Assembly (NCBI GenBank): GCA_035307785.1
Contig: DATGHS010000261.1
Location: 1 to 6,384 of the forward strand
Reading direction: 5' to 3'
Length of the DNA: 6,384 nt
DNA from: DATGHS01 sp035307785
Lineage (GTDB): Bacteria; Planctomycetota; Planctomycetia; Gemmatales; Gemmataceae
Shown here: positions 5,103 to 6,384 of the stretch, in pieces
How positions within the stretch are numbered: the first letter of the stretch is position 1
How the letters are laid out: each line of letters opens with the position of its first letter
Made by a program: the position numbers and the translations under genes
The notes under the pieces: generated by a model
Told to the model about the DNA's origin: nothing
Databases searched by the model: none
What the model saw: the letters and a program-made list of their open reading frames with translations, nothing else

Positions 5103-5861
5103 CTAGCGACTCTCCGCCACATCAATGACAATGCAAGACACATTGTCCTTGGAGCCGGATTCGAGAGCGAGTTGACCCAGACCGTCAGCGCATTGTTGCG
5201 GGTCGGGGTGGCTGAGAAGGAAATCCAACAGTTTGTCGTCCGGCACCACGCCAGAAAGGCCATCCGTGCAGAGAAGGAAGCGGTCGCCGGGTTGGATGGA
5301 AATGGCCTTCACTTCCGGGCCTTCGCCCACTTCCCGCGTGCCCAGGTATTTCCAGAGCACGTTGCGAAAACGGTGTTCCTTGGCTTCGGCTGCGGAAATG
5401 GTCTTCGCTTCCACGAGTGCCTGGGCCAGCGAGTGATCGACGGTTAGCTGCTCAATTTTTTTGCTTCGCACCAAATAGGCTCGGCTATCGCCGACGCCAG
5501 TGACGAACATTTCGTTGCCTTTTCGCCAGACGGCCATCACCACCGTCGTGCCCATGTTCTTCATCTCGCGATCCAGATTGCTCATCTGGATGATTTCTTC
5601 GTTGGCGAGCACGATGGATTTGCGGATGACGGTTTTTGTGTTGTCGGCGGTGTTTGCGTTGGGTAGGCCTTTGCGAAGCTCTCTCGGGACTACCTCAATG
5701 GCTTTCTTGCTGGCCACTTCGCCGGCTGCCTGGCCGCCCATCCCGTCGGCCACAATGCAGACGTTGAGGTCCGGGAAGTTTTTCACTTCAATCGAATCTT
5801 CATTGTTTTCCCGGTAGTTACCGAGCAAGGTGCATTTGCCGATATTCAACGTCAGGGCCAT
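5103..5861 (-). CDS. PP2C-type (PPM family) Ser/Thr protein phosphatase, Stp/PrpC-like
   Basis: A 252-residue soluble phosphatase that removes phosphate from Ser/Thr of proteins using two metal ions; bacterial members usually counteract Hanks-type kinases. The PPM motifs appear in order: RENNEDS (17-23), with metal-site Asp22; VADGMGG (37-43), with metal-site Asp39; MGTTVV (103-108); GDSRAYL (124-130); VDHSL (141-145); LCTDGLSG (197-204), with Asp200; and KDNVSCIV (238-245), with Asp239. All metal-binding aspartates are kept, so it should be active. It has no membrane segment or extra sensor domain. The start is ATG at 5859-5861 with GGGAG 8 nt upstream. A TTG 13 codons earlier extends the frame, but the extension adds no family motif. 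No kinase gene is visible beside it. It converges on the reductase gene and diverges from the glycosyltransferase. Confidence 0.95.
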   Translation of the reverse strand: MALTLNIGKCTLLGNYRENNEDSIEVKNFPDLNVCIVADGMGGQAAGEVASKKAIEVVPRELRKGLPNANTADNTKTVIRKSIVLANEEIIQMSNLDREMKNMGTTVVMAVWRKGNEMFVTGVGDSRAYLVRSKKIEQLTVDHSLAQALVEAKTISAAEAKEHRFRNVLWKYLGTREVGEGPEVKAISIQPGDRFLLCTDGLSGVVPDDKLLDFLLSHPDPQQCADGLGQLALESGSKDNVSCIVIDVAESR

Positions 5862-5981
5862 TGGCCTCTCTCCCACTCCAACGCTTACGTGGCACGGCAA
5901 ATCCAGACCGGGCCGAGTCTAACTTTTTCCGCCGAAGGGGCCCCAGCTTGCTAGACGGGCTTGGGGAACTGGACTTATGCT

Positions 5982-6026
5982 AATCGATTTTGCCACTAAT
6001 GCCAGAGGGAGCAGGCAAAAACGACT
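5982..6026. repeat. Imperfect inverted repeat, 13-bp arms, 19-nt spacer
   Basis: The left arm AATCGATTTTGCC (5982-5994) and right arm GGCAAAAACGACT (6014-6026) pair at 11 of 13 positions, including a perfect TTTTGCC/GGCAAAA core. It could be an operator pair, an RNA hairpin in one of the two leaders, or a small-RNA terminator-like structure. It is centred about 143 bp from the phosphatase start and 169 bp from the glycosyltransferase start. Confidence 0.4.
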
Positions 6027-6158
6027 GCCATATTGAAATATATCTGACGTTTCGCAGCAAGCCAATCCCTTCCCGCGGCATAATTAGTACAACCGCTTAC
6101 TGCTCAGCCAGCCTTTTCCGGAAATGCGTTTGGTGGTAGACTCTCCGGCACCGACTGC

Positions 6159-6164
6159 AGGAGG
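6159..6164 (+). promoter_or_regulatory. Consensus ribosome binding site of the glycosyltransferase gene
   Basis: AGGAGG lies 8 nt before the ATG at 6173. It is the strongest Shine-Dalgarno sequence in the window and fixes the start of the truncated gene at the right edge. Confidence 0.75.
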
Positions 6165-6172
6165 CACCCCGC

Positions 6173-6384
6173 ATGGAAGCGCTGGACACCATCCGCGCCG
6201 CGCTGGTTCACGACTGGCTCACCGGCATGCGCGGAGGCGAGAAATGCCTCGAGCCCTTCTGCCGGCTCTGGCCGGAGGCGCCGCTGTACACCCTGTTGCA
6301 TGCGCCTGGCAAAGTCTCCGCCGTCATTGAACGCCGAAAACCGCGTACGAGCTTCTTGCAACTGCTGCCGCGCGCCGAGCGCTA
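6173..6384 (+). CDS. Glycosyltransferase, family 4-like, N-terminal fragment (runs off right edge)
   Basis: The first 70 codons are present and the frame is still open at the window edge. Residues 9-26 read AALVHDWLTGMRGGEKCL, followed by LWPEAPLYTLLHAPGKVS (32-49) and TSFLQLLP (59-66). This pattern (ALVHDWL, then GGxE, then LYTLL, then TSFLQ) is the typical start of GT-B fold family-4-type glycosyltransferases related to the mannosyltransferase WbaZ/MtfB type, which add a sugar from a nucleotide-sugar during polysaccharide or O-antigen-like synthesis. The GG of GMRGGE lies in the acceptor/nucleotide loop of the N-terminal Rossmann domain. The nucleotide-sugar site, in the C-terminal domain, is outside the window, so donor and acceptor cannot be named. 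The ATG has a consensus AGGAGG 8 nt upstream. The gene may open a surface-polysaccharide cluster to the right, which is an inference. Confidence 0.85.
   Translation, partial: MEALDTIRAALVHDWLTGMRGGEKCLEPFCRLWPEAPLYTLLHAPGKVSAVIERRKPRTSFLQLLPRAER

Larger units (their letters stand above)
5862..6172. other. 311-bp divergent intergenic region between phosphatase and glycosyltransferase genes
   Basis: I see no coding sequence here that resembles a protein family. It should hold both divergent promoters, but no strong -35/-10 pair stands out on either strand. Isolated -10-like words are CATAAT at 6079-6084 and TAGACT at 6137-6142 (plus). Visible structure includes GGGGCCCC at 5937-5944, an imperfect hairpin CCCCAGC/GCTTGGGG at about 5941-5966, a 13-bp imperfect inverted repeat at 5982-6026 and a small AT-rich dyad ATATT-GA-AATAT at 6030-6041. 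The middle (about 5975-6050) is clearly more AT-rich than the genes. Confidence 0.6.

Noticed and set aside
5862..5900. 13-codon TTG-initiated extension of the phosphatase
   Set aside because: A TTG start, no matching family residues, and a better ribosome site just before the ATG at 5861.
5965..5990. GGAACT as the -35 of an ECF-sigma-dependent promoter
   Set aside because: No TCTGA- or GTC-like -10 lies 15-17 bp downstream, so the match is only half a promoter.
6124..6330. 68-codon plus-strand and 85-codon minus-strand frames at the right edge
   Set aside because: The glycosyltransferase reading from 6173 has a consensus ribosome site and clear family motifs. The others are shadows in other frames.

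Overview
The window is GC-rich bacterial chromosome that most likely comes from a planctomycete (phylum Planctomycetota, perhaps Pirellulales-like). The strongest evidence is the secreted protein at 2003-2680: its C-terminal ~75 residues match the Planctomycetes-restricted TIGR03000 domain. The ECF sigma factor followed by an anti-sigma-like start and the PP2C-type phosphatase fit that phylum but do not prove it. There are no rRNA or tRNA genes, CRISPR arrays, insertion sequences or phage genes.

Layout, left to right. On the minus strand, in transcription order, are a MATE-family transporter (4227-2785), a secreted TIGR03000-domain protein (2680-2003), rlmN (1960-830), an ECF sigma factor (833-156, sharing 4 nt with rlmN) and the first 36 codons of a probable anti-sigma factor (108 to beyond the left edge). 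On the plus strand, divergent from the transporter, is a short-chain dehydrogenase/reductase (4346-5080). It converges on a minus-strand PP2C-family protein phosphatase (5861-5103) across a 22-bp gap. Divergent from the phosphatase, after 311 bp without a gene, is the 5' end of a family-4-type glycosyltransferase (6173 to the right edge).

How the genes may work together. rlmN, the sigma factor and the anti-sigma-like gene form a tight set, with a 4-nt overlap and a 47-bp gap. They are probably co-transcribed, so a 23S rRNA/tRNA methyltransferase would be expressed with a stress-type sigma factor. The TIGR03000 gene lies 42 bp upstream of rlmN and could belong to the same transcript. The transporter, reductase, phosphatase and glycosyltransferase show no clear shared pathway and look like ordinary chromosomal neighbours.

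No convincing new system is visible. The points most worth following are non-coding. A 12-bp palindrome, GCCGCAAGCGGC, occurs on both sides of the reductase gene. An 18-bp dyad abuts one copy in the transporter/reductase divergent region. The phosphatase/glycosyltransferase gap holds an imperfect inverted repeat. Three TCGAT words at 7-bp period lie upstream of the TIGR03000 gene.
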